Shown here in pieces: positions 1-13,291 of a stretch of 64,000 nucleotides of DNA. Positions within the stretch are counted from its first letter, which is position 1. Each line of letters starts with the position of its first letter. Source of the stretch: Solanum dulcamara (lineage: Eukaryota > Streptophyta > Magnoliopsida > Solanales > Solanaceae); NCBI RefSeq assembly GCF_947179165.1, contig NC_077239.1:32502134-32566133 (forward strand), in the 5' to 3' direction. The notes beneath the pieces are model-generated. The model made no database searches. It was not told the DNA's origin and worked only from the letters and a program-made list of their open reading frames with translations. Made by a program: the position numbers and the translations under genes.

Positions 1-346
1 AGTTGGCCTTGACACCTATTTTGTTAACTGTACATCCTATTTTCCATGTCTGCATACTCCGAAAGTATTTTCCAAATGAGTCTCATGTGCTTTCACCAAT
101 TCAGTGGTGTTGGGTATAGACTTGTTAGTTGAGGAGGAGTCTATAGTTATTTTGGATTAGGTAGGTTTAGAAGCTTAGAAACAAAGAGATTGATTCAATG
201 AAGGTGCAGTAGAAGCACCATTTAGTTGGAGAGGCGACTTAGGAGATGGAGTTCGATATGCATGCCAGATATCCTTAGCTTTTAGAAGCTTCAGGTAATT
301 TATTTTACATTATTATCATGGACGAATATGATTTTTAGTGGTGGAT
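1..346 (+). pseudogene. 3' end of Ty3/gypsy pol (element G0)
   Basis: Broken reading frames resemble the C-terminal tail of plant chromodomain-type gypsy polyproteins. Around 60-270 there are pieces like DPSH, RNKEI, VKVQ, GEATWEMEFDM and ARYP, separated by stops and frame changes. In intact relatives this tail follows integrase and ends just before the 3' LTR. A degraded 'gacgaat...' motif and a G-rich stretch at about 320-346 sit where the polypurine tract belongs, directly before an LTR start. The rest of the element lies outside the window to the left. The product would be non-functional. Family assignment is firm, frame reconstruction is not. Confidence 0.75.
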
Positions 347-2082
347 TGTAATGACCCAGAAGGTCTTTTAAATTTTTTTTATAAAATTATCATTTTACCC
401 CTCCTAATAGTTTGCCTAAGTCATTTCTGATCAGTCGGTGAAGTTGATTTGGGAATGTTGTTGAAATGTTGTGAATTTTGGAAATTTTTAGTAGTAGAAC
501 TCTTTCTTTCATAAAAGATCCATTTTCATAAATTCTAAATGAGAATTTTGAACTATTCCCGTAGCTTTGTCAATTAATTGGTAGGTAATTTTTGGATATT
601 AATTTAGTTGATGATAATGGATCAAATTTGAAATTTATTTAAGACCTTATACAATTTGGCCCATAAAGATTATAATAAGTTGGTGGAGTTTAACCTTTTA
701 AAATCATAATTTGAGGAACAAAAAAGAAAAAAGAGATGTTGCATGAAAGGCAGTAATGTAGGTACTGCAAACCTTCCATAGCCTTTCCATTTATTTTCTT
801 TTTCTCTTCTAATCAATTAATAATGACCACTAAATGAATTACAAGCCATTGATTAGTTATAATTGGATAATATTTGATAATGCTTATATGACAAATTAAC
901 TATTTATTTTTGAGAAGTTTATTGTTGTTTTGAGTTATGCTGAAGAATTCCAGTGAAGTTCTCAATTTTAATGGTCATTATGGGGAAATTCATTAAAAAG
1001 TGATTATGGGATAATCATTGGGGTGAGATGTTAAGAATGAATAATTAATTGTTAAGGTAACTTTCTGTATAATATTCGTGGTTTAGTTAAGCATTTCTAT
1101 GGTCAAGTACTAGTTACGAAACTTGGTTTTGCTTGTGTATTTTTTTATAATTATCATAATTCAGGTTGATATATTAGTATATTTAATTTAATTTTAGGTA
1201 TATTATAATTTATGGACACCATTAGAGTCATGTTATTTGATATAATTAAGACTTAACCTAAACTTGATATTTAGGACTTGATATAGATTTGGGTGAGTGT
1301 TTGGGTTTAATGCTAGACATATAGTAATATGGTGTTGTTAGTTTCAAAATCTTATTATGATTATTTATTTGATTAAATTGCATTGATTTTAAAGCCCAAC
1401 AAAAGGGTAAGGCTCAAGTCCAGGAGTTATTATTCTATTATTTGGGACTTGGTGATGGGTTGACTTGTTCATATTGAATAATCTTAATGATTAAAAAGGG
1501 TAGTAAAATCCAACTTAATTATACATTGATGTGTGATGTGTTTAGAATGATTTGAAATGTTTATTGATTCATTATTGATGCAGTATCATGATTGTTTGTT
1601 GTAAATTGTGCATTATATTGAATTATTATTTGTGTGAACATTCCTATTTTCATTGGTTCTTAGACAAGGTTCTGACAAGTTTTATATGAATTGAGTAATA
1701 ATAATAATTAAAAAGGATGTACTATTTCGAGGGACGTGTCATGCTCCACGATGGTTATATTGATTCGAGGATCGTGTGTACTCCACAATGGATGTATAGA
1801 CTAATAAGGTCCTCATGGGTCACATACTAAGAGACAACGGGTGTGTATCGCTAGGTTAGACATGCATCACTATAGTTGGCATTGCATATCCTTATCATTT
1901 GTGAACTTGTGAGTGCCATTCTGTGGAAATTTTGATCGGTAAACTTGATCCTGTGTGTTGTTGATCTATAATTGTTGGAGTGTTGTTATTGAACTATGTG
2001 CTATGTAAATTGTGAATAATTAGGTTGGGCTAGTTTTATACAGGCTGTAGTTGTGGAGGTTTAATTCTGGTGATAGGAGTAT
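347..2082 (+). mobile_element. LTR of G0, truncated at its 3' end
   Basis: The block begins TGTAATGACCCAGAAGG directly after the degraded polypurine tract of G0, the expected position of a 3' LTR. The same kind of start (TGTAATGACCTAGAAAG, read on the minus strand) ends the LTR at 8251-10714, so the two belong to related families. No CA end or primer-binding site is seen before 2083, where an unrelated LTR begins. The full LTR should be about 2.5 kb by comparison with the relative, so roughly 0.7 kb is missing. It is AT-rich, with no credible coding region. Confidence 0.65.
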
Positions 2083-5000
2083 TGTCACAACTCAACCCCA
2101 TAGGCCGTGACTCATGGATGAATTGGACACCCGTACGTATCCTTAGCCAAATTAGCATATTAACAGAATAAATAAATATAGAGATCAAATGAGGTTGCTA
2201 GAATAAACCAAAAATAGATGTTGCACACGAACGCCGCTACGGTCGTCACTGAATACAAAACCCAGATCATATACAGATCCCACAACAAACATCTACAGAC
2301 CTCTACAGAATGATAGTCTAGTCATAGGAAGGGACAGGGCCTCATCGTACCCCTGACCAACATGTACAAATATACAACAGAAAAGTCAGTACAAAGTGTG
2401 GGCTCCAGATAAAGGAGCATTGTCAAACAGCTAGGTGGATGTCGTAAGCAGGCAGATAGGCAAATCGAACGTCTGTACCTGCGGGCATGAAATGCCACCC
2501 CCAAATATAGGGGGTCATTATGGAAAATATACCGAATATGTAAAGCATGAACTATAATAAATAAAGCCATAAATTGAAGAGCATTTACAGAAACTGAATG
2601 AAAGGTCCAGAACATCAAAAGGTTTATCATAAACACATAGAATGCATGCAAAAAACATATGCCATATCCAATCCCCTTTATGGGACTTGGTGAACAAAGC
2701 ATGGTCACCACTCCGTCACTGGTGCCACAGCACAATATACTCCAAAGTAGGGAATATCTCCACAACATATCATATCAGATACCACATCATATCATATCAT
2801 CAAACATACGCATAAGTTTATATGGCACAACATACTCCAAAATCCATGTACCTATCATACCTTCTCCTTTACATCGAGACACGACGAACAATGCTGAGAA
2901 GTATGCTTGATAATATATTCTGACCCAGGCTCAGTGAAAGAATGGTTACAGTATGCATGAGTAGAGTAGTGAGAAACTAAATGCAATTTAAAATACAAAA
3001 TACTTATAGAGACTCAATAGCATAATTTTGATGACAAATCATATAAATGAAATTGAACAATAATCATAGCACATGTCTTTCTGATGTCACATTAGTCTAT
3101 GTCAAAATAATCTTTCTGAAATCATCTCCATCTTTCGAAATATATTATGGAGCTTAATGAAATAATTAAAATAATAGTCGTTTGATATTTTGAATTCTAC
3201 TCAACATAAGTCAAATGGAATAACAAAGAAAAGTTCAGGAATAGCGGGCCCTCCTTGGCCGAATGAGGTAGCGTACACAAATTATGTGCGTTAAACTTCA
3301 TGACGTTACTTATAAGAATTTTAAGGTAGTCGGGTCCAATTTGTGCAAGTTCTAGATGTTGAGACAATTTTTCCAAACTATTCATAACTATTTAATTCAA
3401 TTCTACTGAATAGAAAAGGGACAAATTTAGGCGTCTATTCTGAAGAGTAGAATCGTCCCCGAGGGTCATATCCAAACCTATTATACCTAAGACATGCCAA
3501 GAGAAGAAAAGGTAAAGCTTTACATGCCTTATTGGCCTGTTAGGCTTGTCCGAATTCAAATCTCATTTCCTCCAAAATCTACAATTGGTCACATTTACCA
3601 ATTACATTATAAGACTTTAAGAATTCAATCCTAACCAATACTTGTCTACAAAAATTTGGGCAGCATCTCCCCTATACATACAACATTCCCGAGATTTCAA
3701 CTCGGCCACCAACGTCAACAACCATACCAACAACAATATCAATAACACCAACAATTGATTTAAAATACATCCAAACATAAATTATCTTTTTCTCTAAATA
3801 GTGCAACAATTTCCAATCGAACTTTGCACTTTCAAATCAATATGAATATTTTTATGTTCATATATTAATTTAAGTTCATTCAAACATAGGCCAAGAATAT
3901 TCCAAACAATCTATACAATATCCACCAATTTCCATATTTCACCCGAAATCTCTATATATGCAACAAAACTATCACATGACATTTTCTACTTTCAAATTCA
4001 TAATCAACAACAACAATCCACACCTTAACAACTTCATTTCCATAATATCATAAAACCATGCTAAAATGACATAATTTCCTACAATCTATTTCAATGCCAA
4101 CTTAAGCCATTTAACCTTCATTTACGTTATAAGAATCACCACAACACCACTAACATACTAAAAAATATTATTTCATTTCCATCTCATCACCCTACACCAC
4201 ATTTCCAACTTCAACCAAATTCATTCAACTTCCATTTCCAATATAAAATCCACAATAACTACTACTAGAATACTATATAAAATTTAATTCATCTTGCCTA
4301 TATAATAATACCATACATGGCTATATACACCTATGCACACCCACCATGCAAACTTCCATATTTCCATAACTTTTACTCATTTCTACATACTACAACATAA
4401 GCAAACCTTCATAACATAATAAAAAGGAATTAATTCTTACCTTTTCCTTCCAACTCCTTCACTTGACCAAGGTCCTAAATCAATGAAACAAGCATCCTAT
4501 CTTCCAAAATAACTCCACCATGTTATAGAGGACACTTAAATTAGTGGGAATACTAGAACAAAATAATTTTTGGAATAAGATTTTAAGGAGAAAATTTCTC
4601 CTATGTTGGCTGATTTTCTCTTCTTTTTTTTACTTCTTTCTTTTGTTTTTCTCCTTCTCAATTAGTCTTGAAACTTCTAAGAAATTTAAGACTAAGTGGC
4701 CCTTTTATTCATTCATCCCATGGATGAATTACATGGGCTTGGAACCCTTTTTTTTCCCTTTTGGACCATAGCTTATGGTTGGGCCTATCTTGTTGCTCTT
4801 TTTTTAAAGTTCCAAGCCCAATCACTTATCCCATATTTTTCTTCATAAAACTACGTTTTGTGAAATTTTACCCTTAGTCTTTTTTAATATTTCCACCTCC
4901 AAAATTCCATAACCAACTTATGTGAAATTCTAATTTTACCCTTAACCATTTTCAATATTTCCACCTCCAAATTCAATTTTTTTCCTTAACCTTTTCTAGT

Positions 5001-5127
5001 ATTTCCACCTCCAAATTCCAACTTTTATAACCGACTTATATATCAAACAAGATCAAAATATAGCATTATCCTTAACTCATTACAAGTATCTCAAAATGTC
5101 CAAATGTGAAAAATATGGGTTATAACA
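2083..5127 (-). mobile_element. Lone 3.0 kb LTR (family C)
   Basis: On the + strand the block runs from TGTCACAACTCAACCCC to ...GGGTTATAACA, so it has TG...CA ends and reads as an LTR on the minus strand (start TGTTATAACCC). It shares a block with the LTRs of element M: a 'ctgcgggcatgaaatg' stretch followed by a C5/G5 stem-loop at about 2478-2514. Flanks are agtat (2078-2082) and aatat (5128-5132), a possible 5-bp target duplication with one mismatch. However, the left neighbour is G0 and the right neighbour is Gm pol, so the flanks do not rejoin into one element. No internal region accompanies it. The hydrophobic reading frames inside are not considered genes. Confidence 0.65.
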
Positions 5128-6500
5128 AATATATTCCCTGATCAATGGAAACCCACACTTTTCTTAGTCAATCTAGTCAAAGGGGCCTCAATATAAGAGC
5201 AACCCTGCATGAACCTCCTATAATAACCGTCTAACTCCATAAAAATACAAATCTTAGTAGGAGAAGTAGGCCTTATCAACCTCTAACAGCATCAATCTTA
5301 TTCATATTCATGCTAATATCCTTGGACACCACGTGTACCAAGAATGCCACTGAATGAAGCCAAAACTCAGACTTGGAGAACTTTGCATATATTTTATCCT
5401 ACCTTAACTTCTGAAGTACAATCCTCAAATGGCGAATATGATCATCCTCAGTCTTGGAATACACCAAGATGTCATTAATGAACATGATCACACGGGAATT
5501 CAAATAAAGATGAAATACCACAATTATCAACTCTATGAACATTGCAGGGGCATTAGTCAACCCAAAGAATATCACCAAGAAATCATACTAGCCATAAAGA
5601 GTATGAAAAGTTGTCTTGGGGATATCCGATGCCCTAATCTTTAATTGATGATAACCGGACCTCAAGTCTATCTTGGAGAAGAACACTACTCCCTGAAGAT
5701 GATCAAGCAAATCATTAATGAGGAAAAGAGGATACTTGTTCTTCACAATCATCTTGTTCAATTATCTATAATCAATACACATCATCATGGATCCATCTTT
5801 CTTTTTCACAAATAGAACTGGTGCCCCCCAAGGTGATACACTAAGGAGAAAAAACCCCTTTGCTCAACAAATTTTGTAACTGCTCCTTCAACCCTGTCGG
5901 AGCCATACGATATGGATCAATTGAAATAGGCTTAGTGCCTGGCTCCAAATCAATAGGAAAATCAATATCCCTATCTGGAGGGACACCAGGAAGGTTAGTA
6001 GGGAATTTATTTGCAAACCCCTGAACTACGGGAATGGAATTTATAAAAGGAGGTTCAACATTAGTGTCCCGAATCAAAGCTAAATAAGACAAATACCCTC
6101 TATCAATCAATCTTTGAGCATGGCTGAAGTAAATCATCTTACTAGGGTAAGAACCACTAGTACCATTCCACTCAATCCTTGGGACACCGAGCATTGCTAA
6201 GGTCACAGTCTTAGCATAACAATCAAGAATAGAATGATAAGAAAAGAGTCAATCTATACCCAAAATAACATCAAAATCAACCATTCTCAATATGATCATG
6301 TCTATCCAAGTGTCATACCCTGCCAAAGAAAAAGACAAGATTGCTATACTTGATTACCACTAAGGGCTCACCCACGAGTGTAGAAAGATGGATAGGCACA
6401 AGTATACGATCACATATCACATCAAACCTAGAAGTAAAATAGATAGACACATAGAATAATATAGATCCTGGATCAAACAACAAATACGCAGATCAATGGC
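5128..6500 (-). pseudogene. Ty3/gypsy protease-RT fragment (element Gm)
   Basis: Reading on the minus strand, an open stretch at 6206-5841 (121 codons) is the linker between aspartic protease and RT, with motifs like GVPPDRDIDFPIDLEPGT. RT follows at about 5850-5330: [13 protein letters not shown], the CIDYRQLNK-like block, then FINDILVYSK at about 5450-5490, where the catalytic pair reads N-D instead of D-D. Connection-domain sequence (YYRRF...) is cut off at about 5130, where the family C LTR begins. RNase H and integrase are absent. Several stops and frame shifts interrupt the frame. In a live element this enzyme copies element RNA into DNA; here it cannot. Confidence 0.85.
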
Positions 6501-8040
6501 AAGCTGGGATGATACCCATGATATCCGTATCATAAGCCTCTACCTTATGTCTCCTTGGGAAAGCATAAAATTAGGCCCCTTTACCTCCTCCATCTTAGAC
6601 AACACCTATACCTCCTTCTTGTTGAACCATAGCACCACTGCACCTCTACCTAGAGTACGACCACCTCTACTTATGTGAGTTATACCCCAACCTCTAGTCG
6701 GAGGTACTGGTCCTCTATCTAAAGTTGAATAACTATGCTGGGGGCCTATATGGGTCTGTATTGAGCATTGCTAATACAAGTGTCTGAGATCCCCATAACT
6801 ATAATAATATCTTTCAGTGGTGAACTATTGCGATGAATCAGTATGGTCACTATAACTGCTCATTCTGCGGGTCGCTACTGTAAATCATGAGAAACTTGAC
6901 TCACACTATAGGACCCATGAGGTATCTACCACCCTCGGATGTCGGTATAGCGCATGAACTGGCCCCCAACAATGGAAAGAACCACTACCTCTATAAGATA
7001 ACCTTTCCCTAAAAATTTGACCTAAAGTGTAGGCCCTTGTAGGGTCCCCAAAATCCTCTCTCTCCATCAATCTACCTCTTTGGTGGCACCCACAATAAAT
7101 TGGAAGAAAGCTCCCTCATGGGTGGATCTGAACACATATGTATGAATAGAATAACATAACCCTCTCATAAATTTATGAATCCTCTATATCTTATCAGGGA
7201 TAACAGCCAAGGCATGTCTGGTTAATAGGTAAAATCAAGTACCATACTCAACAACAAAAAGAATACCTTACCTCAGGCCCTTGAATCTCAACCTACTCTC
7301 CTCCCTAACACTCCATGGGACAATACGGCCATAGAAGGCACTAGCAAACACATCCCAAGTCACCAATGGAGATACTATCAGTTTAGATCCTAAGTAAACT
7401 CTCCACCATTCACTAACCAGCCTATGCAACTGTAGTGTAGCATAATGAACTCTGTTAGACTCAGCTAGCTCAATTGTCTATAGTAACTTTTGACAAATGG
7501 TCAGAAACTCACATGCACCCTCAGTCTTTCCACCAAGAAACTAAGGTGGATCCATCTTTCTAAACTCCTCCTACCTACGTTGCTTATCATCAGCCAATAT
7601 AAGCAAAGTCATACCCTGTACTGTATCTCTTGGTAAACCAATGCCACCATTTATAGGACTCGTCAATGGTTGTCTTGCTGGATCCTGAACCACTAGAGTT
7701 TAATGCTTCTCTTGGGTCAGGGCCCCCACTCTAGTATGTGAACCCTCTAATGTGCCTGTCGCCCCTACTATGAGTGAATCCCTCAAGCAAACCCAATAAT
7801 CTCAATAATTTCCTGAAGCAATGCTGCGATAACATACTCTGTAGGAACTCGGTCCTCTAAAGTATCAATCTCTAAATTTAGAGAGGCACCACTACTAGGA
7901 CCTCTCACAAGTGCAACTCCATGGACACGACCTCTTTCCCTCACACGACCTCTACCTCTACACCTAGTTGGGGTCTCAACAACATGATCGGAGACTACCT
8001 CCCCTCCTCTGCCAGTAGAAGTAGCTCTCATGCTAGACAT
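6501..8040 (-). pseudogene. Ty3/gypsy gag (element Gm), broken
   Basis: The start codon is taken at 8040-8038, which opens an 85-codon frame (MSSMRATSTGRGGE...) rich in Arg and Gly. After stops the Retrotrans_gag core is recognisable near 7520-7280, with pieces such as RVHYATLQLHRL, EWWRVYL and TWDVFASAFYGR. Intact relatives form the virus-like particle and bind RNA through a CCHC zinc knuckle downstream of this core; only weak traces of that region are visible here. The gene is preceded, on the minus strand, by a primer-binding site and a 2.46 kb LTR, the normal order for a gypsy element. Confidence 0.75.
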
Positions 8041-8230
8041 TTATCAAAAAGGAAACTCAACAACTTAGTACTAGCAAAAGTCAACACAAACTGTAAGAAT
8101 TTATAGAACAAAAAGTAGGTTTCATAATAGTCTTTATAGCCTCCCAAAGATAAGCAACGGATGTCTCAGCATCGATCCTTGGTAATCTATGCGACTTGCC
8201 TTATACACACATGTTACCTATGAACCTAGG

Positions 8231-8242
8231 GCTTTGATACCA
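8231..8242 (-). other. Primer-binding site of Gm (tRNA-iMet type)
   Basis: The minus strand reads TGGTATCAAAGC, one mismatch from TGGTATCAGAGC, the complement of the 3' end of plant initiator-Met tRNA. It lies 8 nt from the LTR end at 8251 and upstream of gag. Confidence 0.85.
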
Positions 8243-8250
8243 TTTTTTCA

Positions 8251-10714
8251 TGATACAATTATGGACATGATGGCATTTGTCTTATCCCACTAAGATAAGT
8301 CAGTCTAAAACCCAATGAAACTAGGATATACAGAAGTAAAATAGATTTAAAAAGACTAGATTTCATAAACATTATGTATAAGAAAATATAAATCAACATA
8401 ATCCCCAAAACCTAATGGTCACGTATACAAGCCTATAGGTACTACAATATATTTAAAAGAAATACAAGTCTCAATGTCCTTTTTTTAAAGTAGAACAAGA
8501 ACATAAAGAAAGAGTAAGAGGTATCCGCCGAGGTGACAAACAACTACCTCACTAACTCTCTAACTGAAGCCTCAGACATAGAAGGGTAGAAGGTGAAATC
8601 ATGAAAATCAAGGATCATAAACTATACAAGTGTAGAATGAAGAGAGTGAGTACCAAATAATACGGTACTGAGCATGCAAACAACTGGCACTAAGTAAAGC
8701 AATATAGAATTCAGGTATTCTCGACACTCTAACCAAACTTCCTCAAACTACAACCTGCATAGTAACAACCCATCCTATAATTCTCATATAATATATAGTC
8801 TATCAACAGTTAAATAGTATAGGACACCAACATAGAGCTTCATAATCATCAATAACAATTACCATAATAAACACTCGTAATGTTTAGAATGACAATGATG
8901 TGCAATGCAATGCCTAGCGCACGATAACTATTTGATGAATACCAAGCCAGAACCCATGAAGGACACACAAGGTCCATGTATCTGTCGAGATAATTTTCCA
9001 TCGACATACTCATCAATCTCCAAAACTATTTTCCAGTAGCATCATCATTGAATGGATCTCATCACAGTGTTCAAGAACTAATGAAAATAGGCATGTTCAC
9101 ACAAATAATGAGAAGATGGAGATTCCACATCAATACACAATCCATAACAACAAAATCATAGTATAACACCAATAAATAGTCTATATGACTATACAAATCA
9201 TCCACAACACATCACAAATAAATATATTATCAAGTTGCCTTTTTAATTTCCCTCTTTCATCATTTGAATCATCACTATGAATATGTGATAATAATATCAA
9301 ACCCGTAACCAATTCTCATTACTCCTTGACGCACACAATAAGGAAAACAAGGTTCTATATAATTAACAAAGGAATAAGAAATCCACGTGCCTCAAACACA
9401 CAATCAATTAACTTGTTACTTGAGCCTTCCCTCTTCAATGGGTCTCTAAATCAACGCGATCTATTTAAACACATAATCACAATAATAATATGAGCTAAAT
9501 GACACCCAAATTATTGAATTTGAAGATTGAGTCCAAAATGACCCAAAAATCCATTCCGATGAAAGTAGGGGTAAATTTAAAAATTTAAATAAAATCACAT
9601 TCTCAAAAGTTTTGAAACTCAATAGTGAAACCCATTGAAAAATGAGTTGAGATCACCCATTAAATTACCATTTATTAAAAGAATTCAGTTCTTTAAAAAC
9701 TCCTAAACTTTGAAGTTCAAAAACAATAATTAAAGGTTAAAAGCAATAAATAAACATTAGGTAATGAAGATTTAGGGCCAAAAATACTTACCTAATTGAT
9801 TAATCTCAAAAAACCACTTTGAAATCTACTCTATTGATCTCTCAAAGTTCAAAAAAGGTGAAATGAGTTGAAATCCCGACTTTTGGGAAACATTATTATT
9901 TAGGTAACATTTGCTTATCGTGATAGTGACCCAAAGGCCTCATGAACCTGATAATTGATTTTTTGACAGCCCCCACGCAATTGCGATAGGACCCCCACGC
10001 AATTGTGATTCACCACTGGTAACACAATTCGTCAAACACAAACAACATCATCAACAACAAAACATCAAGTTCAAAAATTCATTAGATGAACCCTCATTAT
10101 TCGTTCAGAATCTTGAGTATACGAACCAAGTACACTTCCCTACTATATTCAATTTTTTAGACTCAATGAAACTGTCAAAACACATAATTGAGGTTTCTTT
10201 GACCTAAAACTCATTTTAGTCGTAGTTAAACTAAATTTCACCAGAAACTGAACTGCACTCACACCTCTAAAAATGTAATCGAGACTTCTCTTAGGCCTAA
10301 AATCATCCCTTGAATATAATAAAATAGTTGAAAATTCATTTCGATCGCCTAAATTTCAAATATTGACAAAAGTAAACTCTTGGCCAATTTCACTTAAACT
10401 TCCAACCCAAGGGCTCAATTCCTCATTAAGACTCCAAAACTGAAACCAACGATACTCCTAGACCAAATTCCATATTTTGAAGTTGATGGAACTGATGAAA
10501 CTTATTTTGAGACTCATAGCTTTGGTTGGTACCAAAAACCACTTTTGAACAACTTAAAGCTTCCAAAACTCAAAACATCCAAAATTCACAATTTTTAGTA
10601 AAACTTCAATGCTAACTTTGCAAAGTGATCAAACATGTCTCGGGGCAACTATCGAAAGGGTTAAAATAATATTTTTTACAAGAATTTCAAAAAATGACTT
10701 TCTAGGTCATTACA
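8251..10714 (-). mobile_element. 5' LTR of Gm
   Basis: A 2.46 kb block has TG...CA ends. It begins TGTAATGACCTAGAAAG on the minus strand at 10714 and ends next to the primer-binding site at 8231-8242. Its start resembles that of the G0 LTR at 347. It is AT-rich and holds no credible open frame. The matching 3' LTR of Gm is not in the window, because the element is cut inside RT at about 5128. Confidence 0.75.
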
Positions 10715-11344
10715 GAAAAAATACGTGGGAGGAAAAGAATTAGGAGAGAGGGTAGTCTAATTTGTAGTAGATGAGTAAATTAGAAGATAATTGAGTGGGT
10801 AAGACTCTATTTTCAGCTATTTTAAGGATTGATATATCTCAATATATCTGACTTCAAATATGGTACATAATTAATAAATAGTGGATAATGAGTCATTGTT
10901 TAAAACTATAAATAAAAATAGTAGATATGACATGAATGTATCTCTAATTAGGTAGTTTTTCCTAAAAATAATATGATTACAATAAATTCATTTTTTTATT
11001 TACATGATATTCTAATTTTGACATCCCACCAACATCTTTCATACTTATTTTCATGCTAAGCATAACAATTTGGCAATCTGATCAAAATTTTATTATAATA
11101 ATTTCATAAGCACACATGAAATGAAGATATAATTTACCTTTATTCAAAATATGAAAATTGAAATATTTCTCTCTATAATCATAATAATTATATAAGACAT
11201 TGTTGATGGAAGTAATAGGAGAAGCATGACAGTGACTATGTCGAGGTGAGCAGTAAAGAGATGATTCATGAAAGCATTGTGATTTCAACCATGTTAAGAC
11301 TATAGATGGATAATTGTCATGTCATTAATTGATCAAAAGTAGAG
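10715..11344. other. AT-rich stretch, nothing recognised
   Basis: This is the only part of the window that I cannot relate to a retroelement. It is very AT-rich. A short minus-strand frame (11288-11082, 68 codons) has no motif and no homopolymer-free coding character. It may be old intergenic sequence or a repeat too decayed to name. Confidence 0.5.
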
Positions 11345-13291
11345 TGTAATAACCCTCATGGTCATTTACTTGGCTTTGTGTGCTTTTACTATTTTTCTCT
11401 TTCATACCATCAATGTAGTTTGTGTGTTTTGGAATGAGAGACACACTTTTTGAGGTGGTTAGGAGAGTGTTGTGTGAGTTTTCCCCCTTTTGAAAGATTT
11501 AAGTTAAAAGAGTTGACTTTGGTCAGCATCTAGAGAATTTATTATCGTATGAGATTTCTGTGAGCTTCATTGGCTCCAGAAGATCAATTTTGGGCTAGTA
11601 GCATAGTTGGTTTGGGTTACAAGGTATTCAACGTAAGTTTTAGCAATTAGGTGAGAAGTTTTTAAAAGTTTGGCTAATATTTGACTTTGGTCAATATTCT
11701 GGGTAAATCTATTTGGATGAGAATTCCAATAAAGTGGTTAGCTCTAGAACTAAGATTGGTCTAGAATGACCTTTGGTTCAGATTCTAAGGTGATCGGGTG
11801 AATTTTCTGATGTTTTGCATTATGCTTGTTTGGTTGTTTTGTGTAAGTGCTGAATTCTATCGAGACTGTTGGTAGTTTCATCAAGTCCTTTGATTCCAGA
11901 ATATCAATTTTGGATAAGGTTGCATAGTTAGTTTGCATTCACACGGTTTCGAATGAATACCGAGTTCCCATCGGATATTTTCTCAACTTGAAAATACAAC
12001 CTTCAATGGTGTATCACACACTGAACTTCTGTTTTGCAAACCAGGTCCCACATATATGGAGGGTCATCTAGTTTGATGTTTGCATTCACCGACCAAGTCT
12101 CTAGTTCATGGAGGGTAAGTCATCTTCACCTTTGCATTCTCAAATCAGGTCTCCTATTCTTGGAGGATCAGTCATCTTGACCTTCACATTTGTAGTCCAG
12201 GTCCTACATTCATGGAGTTTAAATCAAGTTGACCTCCATATTCATGGACCAGATCCCATGTTTGCGGAGATCAAAATGATTGGTAGTTATAAAAATATCA
12301 ATCCTATTTTTATCTTCTATTTTCTCAAATACAACTTATCTTCATGCGACTAAGGATCTTGTTTCTTTGGGGAAATCCATGCAATTTTTGGGAAATTGTT
12401 GGTTTATTGCGTGTGAATATGTTGTGTGTCAATTATCATCCAGTTACCTTGTAAGCTTCCCTAAATTTTCTTTAAATTCTTCTTCTTGATCACTTTTGAG
12501 CTTTATTTGGTAGGGCTGCTTTGAGCTGAATCATTGCTCAAATTGTGCCTATTTTTGGGGCACAAGTTACTTGAGCTGATTAAGATCTTATGATGGAGTC
12601 AATTTTTTGACTCCTCATATGGGTCCAGTGGTCCTCTTTCGACACAAATTTTTGGTACGAAATCTTTTATTGCAATATGGATATACTTTTGCTTGATTTG
12701 ATGTTCTCCTCACTATTTTGATAGAGTGGCACCATTTGGAGGTCCTTTGGAAGGGAAAGTTCAAGAATTGAAGTTCAAATGCGGTTTCAGCATTGAGGTA
12801 GGCTCAGTTAAATTATGTTTATGTTGAGTAGTATCTGTCATTAGAAAAGCTTTAGGATACGGTTTTAGGGTTGCATGATCCTTTGATTATATGTTTTGCC
12901 ATTTTGGGGTTATTTAGCTTAGTATTTAGTCAATAATCCTTAGTACAGGTTGAAGCTTAAATTTGGCTATCATTGTAGAATCCTTATAATGCTTCTAGGT
13001 GGGGTGAGATAGATTATTACAGATTCTTTTGGTATGGTATGACTATGTGCCTGTTTAGTTATTTTTATGTTTTTATCACTTTATTATTATTATTTGGGAT
13101 CGAGGCCTTGGACTAGCTTGAGTTCCAGGTTAGTATGACTGTACTATTATTGGTTTCTAGCGAGTTATCTGTGTGGTGTTATTGCTTTAAGAATGATGTG
13201 ATTGTGTTTTTTATGAAATCATGTGCATGACATCGACATTTGGCATATTTATATCTAGAAAGGAGAGAAGATATAATTGAGACCTATAAAT
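11345..13291 (+). mobile_element. Putative LTR block (starts TGTAATAACCC)
   Basis: The start TGTAATAACCCTCATGG resembles the TGTAATGACCC starts of the G0 and Gm LTRs. About 1.95 kb of AT-rich, non-coding sequence follows and ends where another LTR start (TGTAACACCC) appears. I could not find a clear CA end, primer-binding site or target duplication, so the right boundary is only the next element's start. It carries a 52-bp tandem repeat at 12027-12286. Confidence 0.4.
12027..12286 (+). repeat. Five tandem copies of a 52-bp unit
   Basis: Units begin at 12027, 12079, 12131, 12183 and 12235. Each is 52 bp with a shared skeleton: a T-rich start, 'ccaggtc' or variant, then 'catggagg' or variant, ending near 'cttgacc'. 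Copies are diverged but the period is exact. The unit is not a multiple of three, and no protein is implied. The repeat lies inside a putative LTR. Confidence 0.8.

Noticed and set aside
2322..2910. 148-codon minus-strand and 83-codon plus-strand frames
   Set aside because: Both overlap the conserved stem-loop part of the family C LTR and each other. No motif is visible.
4544..4771. 75-codon frame with a hydrophobic stretch that could pass for a small membrane protein
   Set aside because: It lies inside the family C LTR in T-rich sequence. The hydrophobicity comes from runs of TTT and TTC.
2078..5132. Clean solo-LTR insertion with target duplication agtat/aatat
   Set aside because: The flanks belong to different elements (G0 LTR and Gm pol) and do not rejoin, so the near match may be chance. 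The LTR is kept but the duplication is not called.
10715..11344. A host promoter or small gene in the only non-repeat stretch
   Set aside because: Very AT-rich, no long frame, and no recognisable exon or RNA structure. Nothing supports a gene call.
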